A stretch of DNA of 64,000 bases from the NCBI GenBank assembly GCA_014156375.1, contig RQJH01000002.1, positions 1,022,331 to 1,086,330 of the forward strand, written 5' to 3'. This DNA comes from Enterobacteriaceae bacterium 89 (GTDB taxonomy: Bacteria > Pseudomonadota > Gammaproteobacteria > Enterobacterales > Enterobacteriaceae). Below, one piece after another: positions 35,270 to 44,259 of the stretch (the stretch's first letter is position 1; the number at the start of each line of letters is the position of its first letter). The notes under the pieces are model-generated. The model worked only from the letters and a program-made list of their open reading frames with translations. It was not told the origin of the DNA and did not search any database. Position numbers and translations under genes: made by a program.

Positions 35270-37853
35270 AGCGAACCTCCGTGAGCGTGATCGCCTGTTG
35301 CAGGCTCTTTTCAGGAAGGCTGTAGTGCGCACGACACTGCGCGCCTGGCGTATCTCCCCATTGAATCAACAGCTCACCGCTGAGCGGTAAACCACTTAAA
35401 TAGATCTGACCATCGTCGCCCACCATGCTGGTCACCCCGCTGGTGGTTTCCCGCACCACGGCACCGAACGGCACCGGCTGAGTCCCTCTGCGCACGGTAA
35501 TCAAGGCACGCACGCCAATGCGCGTGTCGAACGCAGCGCGCACCACGGCGCCTTCGGTTGGCACCACGCTGCTGACGTTGTTCTCCACGTCGGTGCTGTC
35601 ACTCATCGTGTTGGTATCCAGCGCCACGCGGTTGTAGCGGTAAACGGTGGCGTAAGGCATGACGGCATAGCCGCGCCAGTCGGTTTTCACACCGGTCTGG
35701 TTTTCGACGGCGACTCCGCTTGCGCCCGGTGCTTTAATCAGCACGTTGGTGTCACCCAGCGGCTGGCTGAAGGTCACGCCGTCAGAGTGCGCCACGACGC
35801 CACCCGATGCCTGCCAGTTCAGAGAGTGCTGGTCGCGGTCGTAGTTATAGGCACCGCTAAGCGTGCCGTAAGTCGCCTGCCAGTTGGCGCTGGCGCTGCC
35901 GGTGTAGCCGCGCCCGCTGGCGTTACCCTGGGTCACGCTGTAGCTCAGGTTGCGGCCTTCCAGCGCCGTGCCGCTAATCCCGCTTTGCCAGGCGTTATCG
36001 CCATCGCTGTTACGGCTGGCGGTGACCGTGGCATAGGCCCGGTCAAACGCGGTATTCCGACGTTCCGCGCCGTTGTTGAAAATGCTGAACGGGATCGAGA
36101 GGTTGAGCGAAACGATGCGGTCCGTGCCGGGAATACCGATAGATTTGTTCCACGACATCGACGTGGAGTAACTCACCCCGCGCCAGCCGCCGGAATAACC
36201 AAACTGATACCAGGTGTTGCTTTGGTCCGATCCCCAGTAGGTCTGTTGGCTTCCCGACAGGTACAGCGATCCGTAATCCGCCAGCGACTGGGAAATGTTG
36301 ACCTGGAAGCGGCCTTTTTTATTCTGCGTCAGGTTGTGATAGCTGACGACGTCCGGAATGCCGTCATTGTCCTGATCTTTATCGCTGTACTGATAGCCAC
36401 TCATGGTTTTCCAGGTGGTGTCGTCGAGCGTGAAAAATCCTTTGGTGGAATAGCGGTAGCCCAGCAGCTGGAAGTTAGTGCCGAAGGTATTCAGCGATTT
36501 GGCGTAGAGAAAGCGCAGTGACTGCCCTTCGTGAGTACTGTCGTCCACCAGCTTGCTGCGCGCCTGGGTAATGTCGACCGACACTGCCCCCCAGTCGCCC
36601 AGGTTTTTGCCGAGGCCGATTGCCAACGCGGTATAGTTTTCCGAAAGCTGCGTGCCGCCATACAGGGTATAGCCTTCTTTCAGCCCGGTTATCAGCGTGC
36701 CCTGCGCGAAGAACGGCGTGTCCTGATCGTCGTTACCGGAACGGAAATCACCCGCCACCAGATCGTATTTCCAGCGCCCTTCTCGCTGCAACAACGGAAC
36801 CGAGGAATACGGCACGGTGTAGCGCTGTTGGCTGCCATCTTTCTCATCCACGGTCACCTCAAGGTCACCGCTGGACGACGTTGGGTTCAGATCGCTAATG
36901 GCGAACGCCCCGCTCTGCACGTAGCTCTGATATACCACGTAGCCGTTCTGACGGATGGTGACTTTGGCCGGGGTTCGGGCGATGCCACGCACGGTTGGCG
37001 CGAAGCCCTGCATGCTATCCGGATACATACTGTCCGAGGAGTAAACTCGTGCACCGCGAAAGCCGACGCTGTCGAACACGTCGCTGCCGGTATTGCTGTC
37101 GCCCAGCACCAGCTCGCTTTTCCATGGGATGATGGAACGCTGCGCCCAGGTCGCCACGTTCTGCCAGCTGTTCACTTTATTGTTGTTGCTGTTGGAATAG
37201 CTCCAGGTTCCGCTGTTGCGCAGCCGCCACGCGCCGTAGTTCAGACCGCTGGTCAGGCTCAGGAAGTAGCTGTCGTCGTTGCTGCCGCGAGTGCCGCTGA
37301 AGCTATAGTTGGCCAACAGCGCGGGGATCCCTTCGTCCCACTCTTCCGGCGGAATGTAGCCACGCGCGCTGTTCAGCATCGCCACCTGCGGCAGGCTGAT
37401 GTTGAGCCTGAGCGCCGCAAAGTTGAAGCCTATCTCAGTTCCGGGGATCGTTTTTGCCAGATCCACGCAGGCATCCTTGCTCTCTTTCAGCAGCGCCGGG
37501 AAGGCCGCACTGTTCACTCCGAGACGCTTCAGCAAAGCCGGAGTAATACAAGGGGCCAGTCCACCGGCAGCTGGCGGAGCACCTTCTGCCGGAGTGAAGG
37601 TCAGATCCTGCGAGCCAATAAATTCATCGTTGCGCCAGATATCGACGCGATAGACGCCCGCAGGCTGCTGATGGCCCTTTTCAAAGCGCGACAAATCAGC
37701 CACGCCCGCCGCATCGTCTGACAGGAATGCGGGGTTAAAATAGCTTTCAGCCCACGTCGCCGGAACCAGCCAGGCTCCGGAAAGCGCGATCGTTAAGAGC
37801 TTCACCTTCGGCCATCTTCGTGGGGCGAAAGCGGGTTTCAGCACGTTCATCAC
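35259..37853 (-). CDS. fimD: Type 1 fimbrial usher FimD
   Basis: This 864-residue outer-membrane usher assembles and secretes the type 1 pilus. It has a signal peptide (about 1-35, ending PATWA), the N-terminal domain [20 protein letters not shown], barrel motifs ([36 protein letters not shown]), the plug ([22 protein letters not shown]) and the C-terminal cysteine pair ([13 protein letters not shown]). The length is typical of FimD/SfmD. It overlaps fimC by four bases and fimH by eleven, indicating coupled translation. Confidence 0.95.
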   Translation of the reverse strand: MMNVLKPAFAPRRWPKVKLLTIALSGAWLVPATWAESYFNPAFLSDDAAGVADLSRFEKGHQQPAGVYRVDIWRNDEFIGSQDLTFTPAEGAPPAAGGLAPCITPALLKRLGVNSAAFPALLKESKDACVDLAKTIPGTEIGFNFAALRLNISLPQVAMLNSARGYIPPEEWDEGIPALLANYSFSGTRGSNDDSYFLSLTSGLNYGAWRLRNSGTWSYSNSNNNKVNSWQNVATWAQRSIIPWKSELVLGDSNTGSDVFDSVGFRGARVYSSDSMYPDSMQGFAPTVRGIARTPAKVTIRQNGYVVYQSYVQSGAFAISDLNPTSSSGDLEVTVDEKDGSQQRYTVPYSSVPLLQREGRWKYDLVAGDFRSGNDDQDTPFFAQGTLITGLKEGYTLYGGTQLSENYTALAIGLGKNLGDWGAVSVDITQARSKLVDDSTHEGQSLRFLYAKSLNTFGTNFQLLGYRYSTKGFFTLDDTTWKTMSGYQYSDKDQDNDGIPDVVSYHNLTQNKKGRFQVNISQSLADYGSLYLSGSQQTYWGSDQSNTWYQFGYSGGWRGVSYSTSMSWNKSIGIPGTDRIVSLNLSIPFSIFNNGAERRNTAFDRAYATVTASRNSDGDNAWQSGISGTALEGRNLSYSVTQGNASGRGYTGSASANWQATYGTLSGAYNYDRDQHSLNWQASGGVVAHSDGVTFSQPLGDTNVLIKAPGASGVAVENQTGVKTDWRGYAVMPYATVYRYNRVALDTNTMSDSTDVENNVSSVVPTEGAVVRAAFDTRIGVRALITVRRGTQPVPFGAVVRETTSGVTSMVGDDGQIYLSGLPLSGELLIQWGDTPGAQCRAHYSLPEKSLQQAITLTEVRCDQ

Positions 37854-38542
37854 AGATTCACACGACGGGCAGGCGTAATGGCACCGTAATCATTGACGCT
37901 CTGCCAGCTCAGCGTGCCCTGCGCTCCCGCAGGAAGCGTCACGGATGCCGTGCTTTGCGGCGCAATCATCACGTTATCCACTTTTTTCCCTGCCATTTGC
38001 AGGTTCACCAGGGTGATGTAATAAGGCGAAGGGTTGTTGATGCTGATGGCCCCGCCGCTGCGGGTAAACGCCAGTTTGTCCAGCGCCTGAGCAGGCTGGA
38101 TTTCAAGATTTTTCGGGCGGACGAATAGCTTAATGCGCGAGAGGATAGCCAGCTGCAACACGTTGCGGTTTTCACCCTCTTTTTTATCGACCGACGGGAT
38201 CGCCTTCACGTTCATATAGAACAGCGACTCTTTATCGGCAGGCAGCGTCGGGCCGGCGTAGATAATACGCAGCGTGTTTTCACTATTGGGCTCACTGACA
38301 AACAAAGGCGGGGTAATGACAAAGGCTTTTTCTTTCTGCCCGCTGGCGTTCTCAATCCAGGCGTTAATCAGATAGCGTTCCTGCTTGTTGCTGTTACTCA
38401 GCGCCAGTGACGTTTGTTTCGCCCCTTCAGGATAAATCACGCGGGTGGCGCCCAGGGCAATACCGCCCGCAGCACGAGCCGGCAGCGCGGAAGCCATCGC
38501 CAGCAGTGACAGTAATACGATATTTTTTATTAAGCGAATCAT
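37850..38542 (-). CDS. fimC: Type 1 fimbrial chaperone FimC
   Basis: The 230-residue periplasmic chaperone has a signal peptide ending ALPARA and the family motifs [39 protein letters not shown] and the C-terminal [11 protein letters not shown]. It folds and delivers fimbrial subunits to FimD. The ATG at 38542 is used; a TTG six bases upstream lies better placed relative to an AGG and cannot be excluded. It overlaps fimD by ATGA. Confidence 0.93.
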   Translation of the reverse strand: MIRLIKNIVLLSLLAMASALPARAAGGIALGATRVIYPEGAKQTSLALSNSNKQERYLINAWIENASGQKEKAFVITPPLFVSEPNSENTLRIIYAGPTLPADKESLFYMNVKAIPSVDKKEGENRNVLQLAILSRIKLFVRPKNLEIQPAQALDKLAFTRSGGAISINNPSPYYITLVNLQMAGKKVDNVMIAPQSTASVTLPAGAQGTLSWQSVNDYGAITPARRVNL

Positions 38543-38584
38543 AGCCAAATAACCTGTTTCTTATTGTCTGACACACTCTGAACG

Positions 38585-39130
38585 TTACGGATAAACCAGC
38601 GTAAACCAGACATCCGTGAGTAAATTCCCTGGCACCAGTGGTAATGAAATAACGCGATAGCGGGCGGTAAAATGGAATGTCATTTCTTTGCTGGTTATCG
38701 GTAAATAAAAATTGGGCGGAGCATTAGGGGTAATTAGCTGTTGTTCTGGATCGAAAAGCGCCAGGCCCAAACCGCTTTCTCCAGGCACGCCGCTGGCCTG
38801 CGCCGAAGCGACAAACACCTGCGGATCTTCAGCCGGACTCAATCCCTGAAAAGCCATGCCAACCAGACTTGCCACATCGGGGCGACACTCGACCAGCCGC
38901 AGCGTAAAGGGGACCGTGACGGTTGAGTAAGTGCCTACATCGCCAAACGTATTGCTGCGGTATTGCCCCATTTCCACGCGCAGATCCTGGCTGTCCGGTG
39001 CCACCGCGCAGGCGCTGTTCACCAGCTCTCCGCGCAGATGCACGTTTCCGCCATCCACCACCACAGTGTGGGCCAGCGCAGGCAGCGACGCGGCAATCAG
39101 CAGAGCCGGTAAGGCAAACATCCGTATCAT
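38585..39130 (-). CDS. fimI: Fimbrin-like protein FimI
   Basis: The 181-residue pilin-like protein has a signal peptide (ending LPALA), the cysteine pair (SACAVAPD and ECRPD) and a pilin-type C-terminus (WFTLVYP). Its position between fimA and fimC is that of fimI, a gene of poorly known role, possibly pilus termination. It is preceded by AAGGAG and lies 70 bases after fimA, beyond a terminator-like hairpin. Confidence 0.85.
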   Translation of the reverse strand: MIRMFALPALLIAASLPALAHTVVVDGGNVHLRGELVNSACAVAPDSQDLRVEMGQYRSNTFGDVGTYSTVTVPFTLRLVECRPDVASLVGMAFQGLSPAEDPQVFVASAQASGVPGESGLGLALFDPEQQLITPNAPPNFYLPITSKEMTFHFTARYRVISLPLVPGNLLTDVWFTLVYP

Positions 39131-39154
39131 GTTGATTTCCCGGAAGGAGTAAAA

Positions 39155-39175
39155 AGCGCCTCGTCCCTGAGGCAG
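39155..39175 (-). terminator. Terminator-like hairpin between fimA and fimI
   Basis: On the minus strand GCCTC and GAGGC (39173-39158) enclose AGGGAC and are followed by GCTTTTTAC. The modest stem suggests partial termination, which would raise the FimA to assembly-gene ratio. Confidence 0.6.
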
Positions 39176-39200
39176 AACTCATCCTGAGCGCGACTGGACC

Positions 39201-39752
39201 TTATTCGTATTTCATAACGAAAGTGGCGTCAGCGTTGGCCTGGCCTGGTTCAGTGGTATCCGCGGTAGATTTGTAGCGCGCGCTGAAATGCAGGGTGTTG
39301 GTGCCCTGAACCAGCGTCTGTGCCGCAGAATAAACGCTGCCGTTTGGCGTCAGCGTGGCGGATTTGCTGTCCAGAATTTCGATACCTACACCTGCTGCGG
39401 TATCAGCGTTATTGCCGGAAGCCACCGCCAGCAGGGTGTTGTCATCAGCATCAACCTGGCCGGTGAACGCAACGGCCGCAGTTGCAGCAACAGTTGGATC
39501 GCAGTCATTCAGCACGATGTTGAATGGGATTTTGGCAGAAGTATCACCGGTCGCGGTGAAAGAAGCCGTACGGTACTGGCCCAGCTCCACGGTCTGGTTA
39601 GAGGAGTCGGTGCTGACTGCACAGGCCGCGTTAACCAGTTCACCTTTAAAATGCACGTTGCCGCCGTTAACGGTGGTGGTGGCTGCATTTGCCGAGGCTG
39701 CAACCAGTCCAAATGTTGCGACCAGAGCGTAGGCGATTTTACTTACTTTCAT
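39201..39752 (-). CDS. fimA: Type 1 major pilin FimA
   Basis: The 183-residue pilin has a signal peptide (ending SANA), the donor-strand-bearing N-terminus [22 protein letters not shown], the second cysteine in NDCDPT, and the C-terminal ATFVMKYE. The start at 39752 is chosen because AAGGA lies seven bases upstream; the frame runs six codons further. It is the first gene of the fimAICDHF operon. FimZ with a FimY-like protein is the likely activator; no invertible fimS element or fimB/fimE recombinase gene was seen. Confidence 0.93.
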   Translation of the reverse strand: MKVSKIAYALVATFGLVAASANAATTTVNGGNVHFKGELVNAACAVSTDSSNQTVELGQYRTASFTATGDTSAKIPFNIVLNDCDPTVAATAAVAFTGQVDADDNTLLAVASGNNADTAAGVGIEILDSKSATLTPNGSVYSAAQTLVQGTNTLHFSARYKSTADTTEPGQANADATFVMKYE

Positions 39753-40114
39753 GAGTTTTCCTTGATTCATCTAATTATCCACGGCGAAGAAACAACCCGA
39801 AAAATAATTCCCATTGTTCCTTCAACACTGAACGGAAATAAGGCCCGCAGCAGTAGGCATAAATTAATCAAATGACCTGATACAAAATACGTATAAAGGC
39901 TGGGATTTCCTTCAGCCCTTTCCTATTCAGGATTAGGAAAGGACTCTTGTAAAACGCAGGAACGGGAAAGTACTCAGTTTTACTGTGGTTTTTTACTGCC
40001 TCCGGCGGCGGTGAAATGCACAAAATCGCAAACGGTGACTGACATCACGCCCGGCTTCTGACACACTATGAGCATCCCCCTTTTATGATTTTGACAGACG
40101 GAATCCTCTCTCTG
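39753..40114. promoter_or_regulatory. Divergent control region fimA/folD with a 9-bp inverted repeat
   Basis: The 362-bp gap has no gene. It contains a perfect inverted repeat, CCTTTCCTA and TAGGAAAGG with an eight-base spacer, at 39917-39942. This is a candidate site for FimZ or another fimA regulator. No inverted repeats of the fimS type were seen. Confidence 0.5.
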
Positions 40115-40981
40115 ATGGCAGCAAAGATTATTGACGGTAAAACGATTGCGCAGCAGGTACGCTCTGAGGTCGCGGAAAAAGTGAAGGCCCGAATTGAGGC
40201 CGGAAAACGCGCCCCTGGACTGGCAGTCGTGCTGGTAGGCAGCAACCCTGCCTCGCAAATTTATGTCGGCAGCAAACGCAAAGCCTGTGAAGAAGTGGGT
40301 TTCCTCTCCCGCTCTTACGATCTGCCAGAAACCACCAGCGAAGCAGAACTGCTGGAACTTATCGATACCCTTAACGCCGACAACTGTATCGACGGCATTC
40401 TGGTGCAGCTGCCGCTGCCGGCGGGCATTGATAATGTGAAAGTGCTGGAGCGTATCGCACCGGATAAAGATGTGGATGGCTTCCATCCTTATAACGTTGG
40501 TCGCCTGTGCCAGCGCGCACCGCGCCTGCGTCCTTGTACGCCGCGCGGCATTGTGACGCTGCTCGAGCGTTACAATATCGACACCTACGGCCTGAACGCG
40601 GTGATTATCGGCGCTTCCAACATTGTTGGCCGTCCGATGAGCATGGAGCTGCTGCTGGCAGGTTGCACCACCACCGTCACCCACCGCTTCACCAAAAACC
40701 TGCGTCAGCACGTTGAAAATGCCGACCTGCTGGTTGTGGCCGTGGGCAAACCTGGTTTTATTCCCGGCGAGTGGATTAAAGAAGGTGCGATCGTCGTCGA
40801 CGTCGGCATTAACCGTCTGGAAAGTGGTAAAGTAGTCGGCGATGTGATTTTTGACGATGCCGCCGCGCGCGCATCTTATATCACCCCCGTACCGGGTGGC
40901 GTAGGCCCAATGACCGTGGCGACGCTCATCCAGAACACGCTGCAGGCGTGTGAAGAATATCATGATGTTGAGGACGTATAA
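40115..40981 (+). CDS. folD: Methylenetetrahydrofolate dehydrogenase/cyclohydrolase FolD
   Basis: FolD oxidises 5,10-methylene-THF to methenyl-THF with NADP+ and hydrolyses it to 10-formyl-THF in the cytoplasm. The 288 residues align throughout with E. coli FolD. Typical motifs are [13 protein letters not shown] with the catalytic lysine, QLPLPAGID, and the nucleotide-binding [15 protein letters not shown]. The start at MAAKIIDG follows homology; the frame runs ten codons upstream. It is divergent from fimA and followed two bases later by ybcJ. Confidence 0.97.
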   Translation: MAAKIIDGKTIAQQVRSEVAEKVKARIEAGKRAPGLAVVLVGSNPASQIYVGSKRKACEEVGFLSRSYDLPETTSEAELLELIDTLNADNCIDGILVQLPLPAGIDNVKVLERIAPDKDVDGFHPYNVGRLCQRAPRLRPCTPRGIVTLLERYNIDTYGLNAVIIGASNIVGRPMSMELLLAGCTTTVTHRFTKNLRQHVENADLLVVAVGKPGFIPGEWIKEGAIVVDVGINRLESGKVVGDVIFDDAAARASYITPVPGGVGPMTVATLIQNTLQACEEYHDVEDV

Positions 40982-40983
40982 GC

Positions 40984-41196
40984 ATGGCCACTTTTTCTCT
41001 TGGCAAACACCCGCACGTTGAACTGTGCGATCTCCTGAAACTGGAAGGCTGGAGCGAAAGCGGCGCTCAGGCGAAAAATTTCATCGCCGACGGGCTGGTG
41101 AGCGTCGACGGTGCGGTTGAAACCCGTAAGCGCTGCAAGATTGTTGCCGGTCAGACGGTGAGCTTTGCCGGGCAGAGTATTACTGTGGTTGCCTGA
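40984..41196 (+). CDS. ybcJ: S4-like RNA-binding protein YbcJ
   Basis: The 70-residue protein matches E. coli YbcJ, a small S4-type RNA-binding fold (FIADGLVSVDGAVETRKRCKI is the core). Its physiological RNA target is unknown. It starts two bases after the folD stop codon and is probably co-transcribed, as in E. coli. A palindromic CCCTCTCCC element follows. Confidence 0.92.
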   Translation: MATFSLGKHPHVELCDLLKLEGWSESGAQAKNFIADGLVSVDGAVETRKRCKIVAGQTVSFAGQSITVVA

Positions 41197-41223
41197 GTTT
41201 TTTGCCATTCAGAGTTGTTTTCC

Positions 41224-41317
41224 CCCCTCTCCCTAACCCTCTCCCTTAAGGGAGAGGGAACTATTCGGAGCTGTTTGTCTTTCTCCCTCTCCCCTGGGAG
41301 AGGGCCGGGGAGAGGGG
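41224..41317. repeat. CCCTCTCCC-type intergenic palindrome
   Basis: Outer arms CCCCTCTCCC and its complement enclose an inner CCCTCTCCCTTAAGGGAGAGGG palindrome. It is the second copy of the family in the window, after ybcJ. Confidence 0.8.
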
Positions 41318-41450
41318 AAAACTTCGCACTTTCTCTCTTCGTCACCTTCCCCACATCACGCAATTTTACGATCCACTTCAAATAAATACGTAAATCCTCT
41401 GACCGGATGTGAAATTTAAGTTGCACGTTTTGCCGACTTCTTCGACGATA

Positions 41451-41479
41451 AGTAGAACGTTCTACTAAAACGTTCTACT
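41451..41479. promoter_or_regulatory. Operator pair for the LacI/MalI-type repressor
   Basis: A perfect 16-bp palindrome, AGTAGAACGTTCTACT (41451-41466), has the central CG typical of LacI-family operators. A second copy of its right half, ACGTTCTACT, follows at 41470-41479, 13 bases on. The sites lie 57-85 bases before the PTS gene, beside a TTGCAC box at 41421-41426. Confidence 0.75.
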
Positions 41480-41535
41480 TACTACAACAGCACGTAAAAA
41501 GTGCATCTCAGGGTCTCGGGTCGGGGGAAAACAGC

Positions 41536-43035
41536 ATGAGTCTGTTCTCAGGATTTGTTAAATCATTGTCAAAACTATCTATGATTGGTCGCGCGCTGAT
41601 GCTGCCAATTTCGCTGTTGCCTGCCGCCGGTCTGTTGCTGGCCTTCGGTGACAAATTCCATCTGCCGCTGATGATGAACGCGGGCGGGGTTATTTTCGAT
41701 AACCTGCCGATGCTGTTTGCTATCGGCTCGGCGGTTGGTCTGGCTTCGGAATCCGGGATTGCCGCGCTTTCTGCCGCGGTTTCGGTATTCGTCACCAACA
41801 TCACCATCAGCACGGTACTGAGCATCACGCCGGAGATGGCCTCTCAGGGCGGAAAATATGCGATGGTCGTCGGGATCCCGACGCTGCAGATGGGCGTCTT
41901 CGGCGGCCTGATCTGCGGCGTGCTGGCCGCGTGGTGTTACAACCGCTTCCACCAGATGCAGCTGCCAGAGTTCCTTGGCTTCTTCTCCGGTAAACGCTTT
42001 GTTGCCATCGCCACCGCGTTTCTGTCGTTCATCATGGGCCTGCTGCTGCCGTATGTCTGGTCGCACATTCAGTCCGGTATCGATGCGCTTTCCGTGGTGG
42101 TCAACGGCGACAATCAGGCGGCTTCTACCTTTATCTTCGGCCTGGTTGAACGTGCGCTGATCCCACTCGGTCTGCACCACATCTGGTATCCGTCGTTCTG
42201 GTACTCCTTCGGTGATTACACCACTCAGGCGGGCCAGGTTATCCACGGCGATCAGACTATCTGGTTCAAAATGCTGGAAGAAGGGGTGAAATCCTTCAGC
42301 AGCGATTCATACCAGAATGCCGGTAAGTTCATGCAGGGTGAGTTCCCGCTGATGCTGTTCGCACTGCCTGCGGCCTGTCTGGCGATGTATCACGAAGCTC
42401 ATACCGCGAACAAAAAAATCGCGGCTGGTATTCTGTTCTCTGCGGCGCTGACCTGCTTCCTGACGGGGATCACCGAGCCGGTAGAGTTCACCTTTATCTT
42501 CGTGGCTCCAATCCTGTACGTGTTCAACGCCATCATGGCGGGCCTGGCGTACATGACCATGTACCTGATGCACGCGCATATCGCCAAATCCTTCTCCGCC
42601 GGGTTTATCGATTACCTGTCATTCGGGATCCTGCCATCGTTTAACGGTTATCAGACCAACTTCCTGAGCGCCATTATCATCGGTATCCCGATGGGTCTGA
42701 TTTACTACTTCACCTTCCGCTTTGTGATCCGTCGCTTTGACGTGAAAACCCCAGGTCGCACCAGCGTCACGGCTAACGCCAACGACAAAACCGATACCGA
42801 GCTGGCAACGGACATCATCGGCCTGCTGGGCGGCGCGCAGAATATCGACTCCGTCGGATCCTGCATCACTCGTCTGCGTCTGGAAGTGGCGAAGAGCGAT
42901 ATGGTTGACCGGGACGGACTCAACGGCATCGGCGCTCGCGGCGTAGTGTTCGTCGGCGACAACGGTATCCAGGTCATTTTCGGTGCCCGCGCGCAATTTA
43001 TCGCACAAACCATGTCGACGATGATTGGCAAATAA
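41536..43035 (+). CDS. PTS glucose/maltose-family EIICB permease (MalX-like)
   Basis: The 499-residue inner-membrane enzyme imports and phosphorylates a sugar. The IIC domain (about 1-400) has ten or so membrane segments with the family motifs GLHHIWYPSFW and GITEPVEFTFIF. The IIB domain (about 420-499) carries the phosphorylated Cys443 in SVGSCITRLRL. There is no IIA domain, so EIIA-Glc (Crr) probably supplies the phosphate. A LacI/MalI-type repressor gene follows, and a 16-bp palindrome precedes the promoter. Substrate is a glucose- or maltose-like sugar by family; the exact one is unknown. Confidence 0.9.
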   Translation: MSLFSGFVKSLSKLSMIGRALMLPISLLPAAGLLLAFGDKFHLPLMMNAGGVIFDNLPMLFAIGSAVGLASESGIAALSAAVSVFVTNITISTVLSITPEMASQGGKYAMVVGIPTLQMGVFGGLICGVLAAWCYNRFHQMQLPEFLGFFSGKRFVAIATAFLSFIMGLLLPYVWSHIQSGIDALSVVVNGDNQAASTFIFGLVERALIPLGLHHIWYPSFWYSFGDYTTQAGQVIHGDQTIWFKMLEEGVKSFSSDSYQNAGKFMQGEFPLMLFALPAACLAMYHEAHTANKKIAAGILFSAALTCFLTGITEPVEFTFIFVAPILYVFNAIMAGLAYMTMYLMHAHIAKSFSAGFIDYLSFGILPSFNGYQTNFLSAIIIGIPMGLIYYFTFRFVIRRFDVKTPGRTSVTANANDKTDTELATDIIGLLGGAQNIDSVGSCITRLRLEVAKSDMVDRDGLNGIGARGVVFVGDNGIQVIFGARAQFIAQTMSTMIGK

Positions 43036-43056
43036 TCGGAAAGTGATACGCTGTGC

Positions 43057-43088
43057 CTGTCTCCTGCTTCGGCGGGAGACAGTTTTTT
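43057..43088 (+). terminator. Terminator after the PTS gene
   Basis: CTGTCTCC and GGAGACAG form a perfect eight-base stem, followed by TTTTTT. It lies between the PTS and repressor genes. Confidence 0.85.
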
Positions 43089-43125
43089 ATCTGGCTGATT
43101 GTGGCGGTTTTTTCAGGGAGCAGGT

Positions 43126-44142
43126 TTGAAAAAAGTCAGCATTATTGATGTCGCGAAGCAGGCGGGTGTCTCCGTCTCTACCGTCTCGCTGGTTTTACGC
43201 CAGAAGGGTAAAATTTCCGACGCCACTATCGAAAAAGTCCAGGCCGCCATCCAGAAGCTGGGCTACGTGCACAACGTTGCCGCCGCCAACCTGCGTTCCA
43301 ACACCTCTAATCTGATTGGACTGATCCTGCGGGATTTCAGCGACAGCTTTTCCATCAAAGTGATGGCAAGCGTGGTTCAGGAGCTGGAAAAGCAAGGGTT
43401 TATGGTTTTTCTCGGCCAGCCGCTGGATGACAGATCCAGCCTTGAGCGTTGCCTGCTGTCGTTTAAGCAACAGGGCGTGGCAGGCGTGATTTACCTCGCT
43501 TCCGATAACACACGTACCGCCCTGCCTGAACTGCTGCGCCAGTGTCCGCTGCCGCTGGTGGTGGTTTCTCAGTCGCTGATGGAAGAAAACTGCAACCTGG
43601 TGATGCGCGACAACCGCCAGGCTGCCAGCCTCGCCACGCGCTATCTGATCGAACGCGGGCATCGCGGCATCGGCTATATTGGCGGCCAGGTGGATTGCCT
43701 GATCCGCCAGCAGCGATTGCAGGGTTTTCGCAGCGCGCTGGTGCAAAGCGGGATGGTCTATAAAGAAGACTCAGCTCCGGCATGCAGCGACGACACTCAG
43801 GCCGCCAGCATTGCCACCCGGCAGCTGCTGGAGAAGCACAACACCATCACCGCCCTGCTGTGCCACTCTCCGGCAGCGATGATTGGCTGTATCAACGGGA
43901 TTCACCAGGTGGGTCGTACCATCGGGAAAGACGTGTTTCTGACCCAGCAGGTCGCGCTGATTGGCTTTGAGGATATGCTGCACGTCAATCTCACCTCCCC
44001 TTCTTTCACCTACGTTTCTTCCGCCAGCGAAGAAACCGGGCGCCAGGCCGCCAGCCTGATTATCCGCCAGTTGAAAGAGCCAGAGCTGCAAACACAGCGC
44101 ATCACGCTTTCCGGGCAGCTCATTACCCGGGAATCGGCATAA
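43126..44142 (+). CDS. LacI-family repressor (MalI-like) of the PTS gene
   Basis: The 338-residue protein has the LacI helix-turn-helix at about 5-25 (IDVAKQAGVSVSTVSLVLRQ) and a sugar-binding core resembling MalI. A TTG at 43126 is the best start: AGGGAG lies five bases upstream and the helix-turn-helix starts right after. The longer frame from 43099 lacks support. It probably represses the upstream PTS gene through the CG-centred palindromes at 41451-41479. It lies beyond the PTS terminator, so it may depend on read-through or an unseen promoter. Confidence 0.87.
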   Translation: MKKVSIIDVAKQAGVSVSTVSLVLRQKGKISDATIEKVQAAIQKLGYVHNVAAANLRSNTSNLIGLILRDFSDSFSIKVMASVVQELEKQGFMVFLGQPLDDRSSLERCLLSFKQQGVAGVIYLASDNTRTALPELLRQCPLPLVVVSQSLMEENCNLVMRDNRQAASLATRYLIERGHRGIGYIGGQVDCLIRQQRLQGFRSALVQSGMVYKEDSAPACSDDTQAASIATRQLLEKHNTITALLCHSPAAMIGCINGIHQVGRTIGKDVFLTQQVALIGFEDMLHVNLTSPSFTYVSSASEETGRQAASLIIRQLKEPELQTQRITLSGQLITRESA

Positions 44143-44168
44143 AAAAAGCCGCTATCAATAGCGGCTTT
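44142..44168. terminator. Bidirectional terminator after the MalI-like gene
   Basis: GCCGCTA and TAGCGGC flank TCAA, with seven A before and TTT after the stem. It can serve the repressor gene and, with the REP, the convergent cysS. Confidence 0.8.
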
Positions 44169-44180
44169 AGATAGATTGTT

Positions 44181-44250
44181 TTGCCTGATGGCGCTTCGCT
44201 TATCAGACCTACCTTTTGTAGGTCCGCGCAAGCGTAGCGCCGCCGGGCAA
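44181..44250. repeat. REP/BIME element
   Basis: TTGCCTGATGGCGCTTCGC and GCGCCGCCGGGCAA ends with an inner ACCTAC and GTAGGT pair form a paired REP between the convergent repressor and cysS genes. Confidence 0.85.
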
Positions 44251-44259
44251 TTCATACCA

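Noticed and set aside
36531-37721. Long plus-strand frame (396 codons) opposite fimD
   Set aside because: It is antisense to a clear usher gene, and its composition is the expected shadow of usher codons.
39753-40114. fimS-type invertible promoter element
   Set aside because: No pair of inverted repeats at the expected spacing and no recombinase genes were seen.
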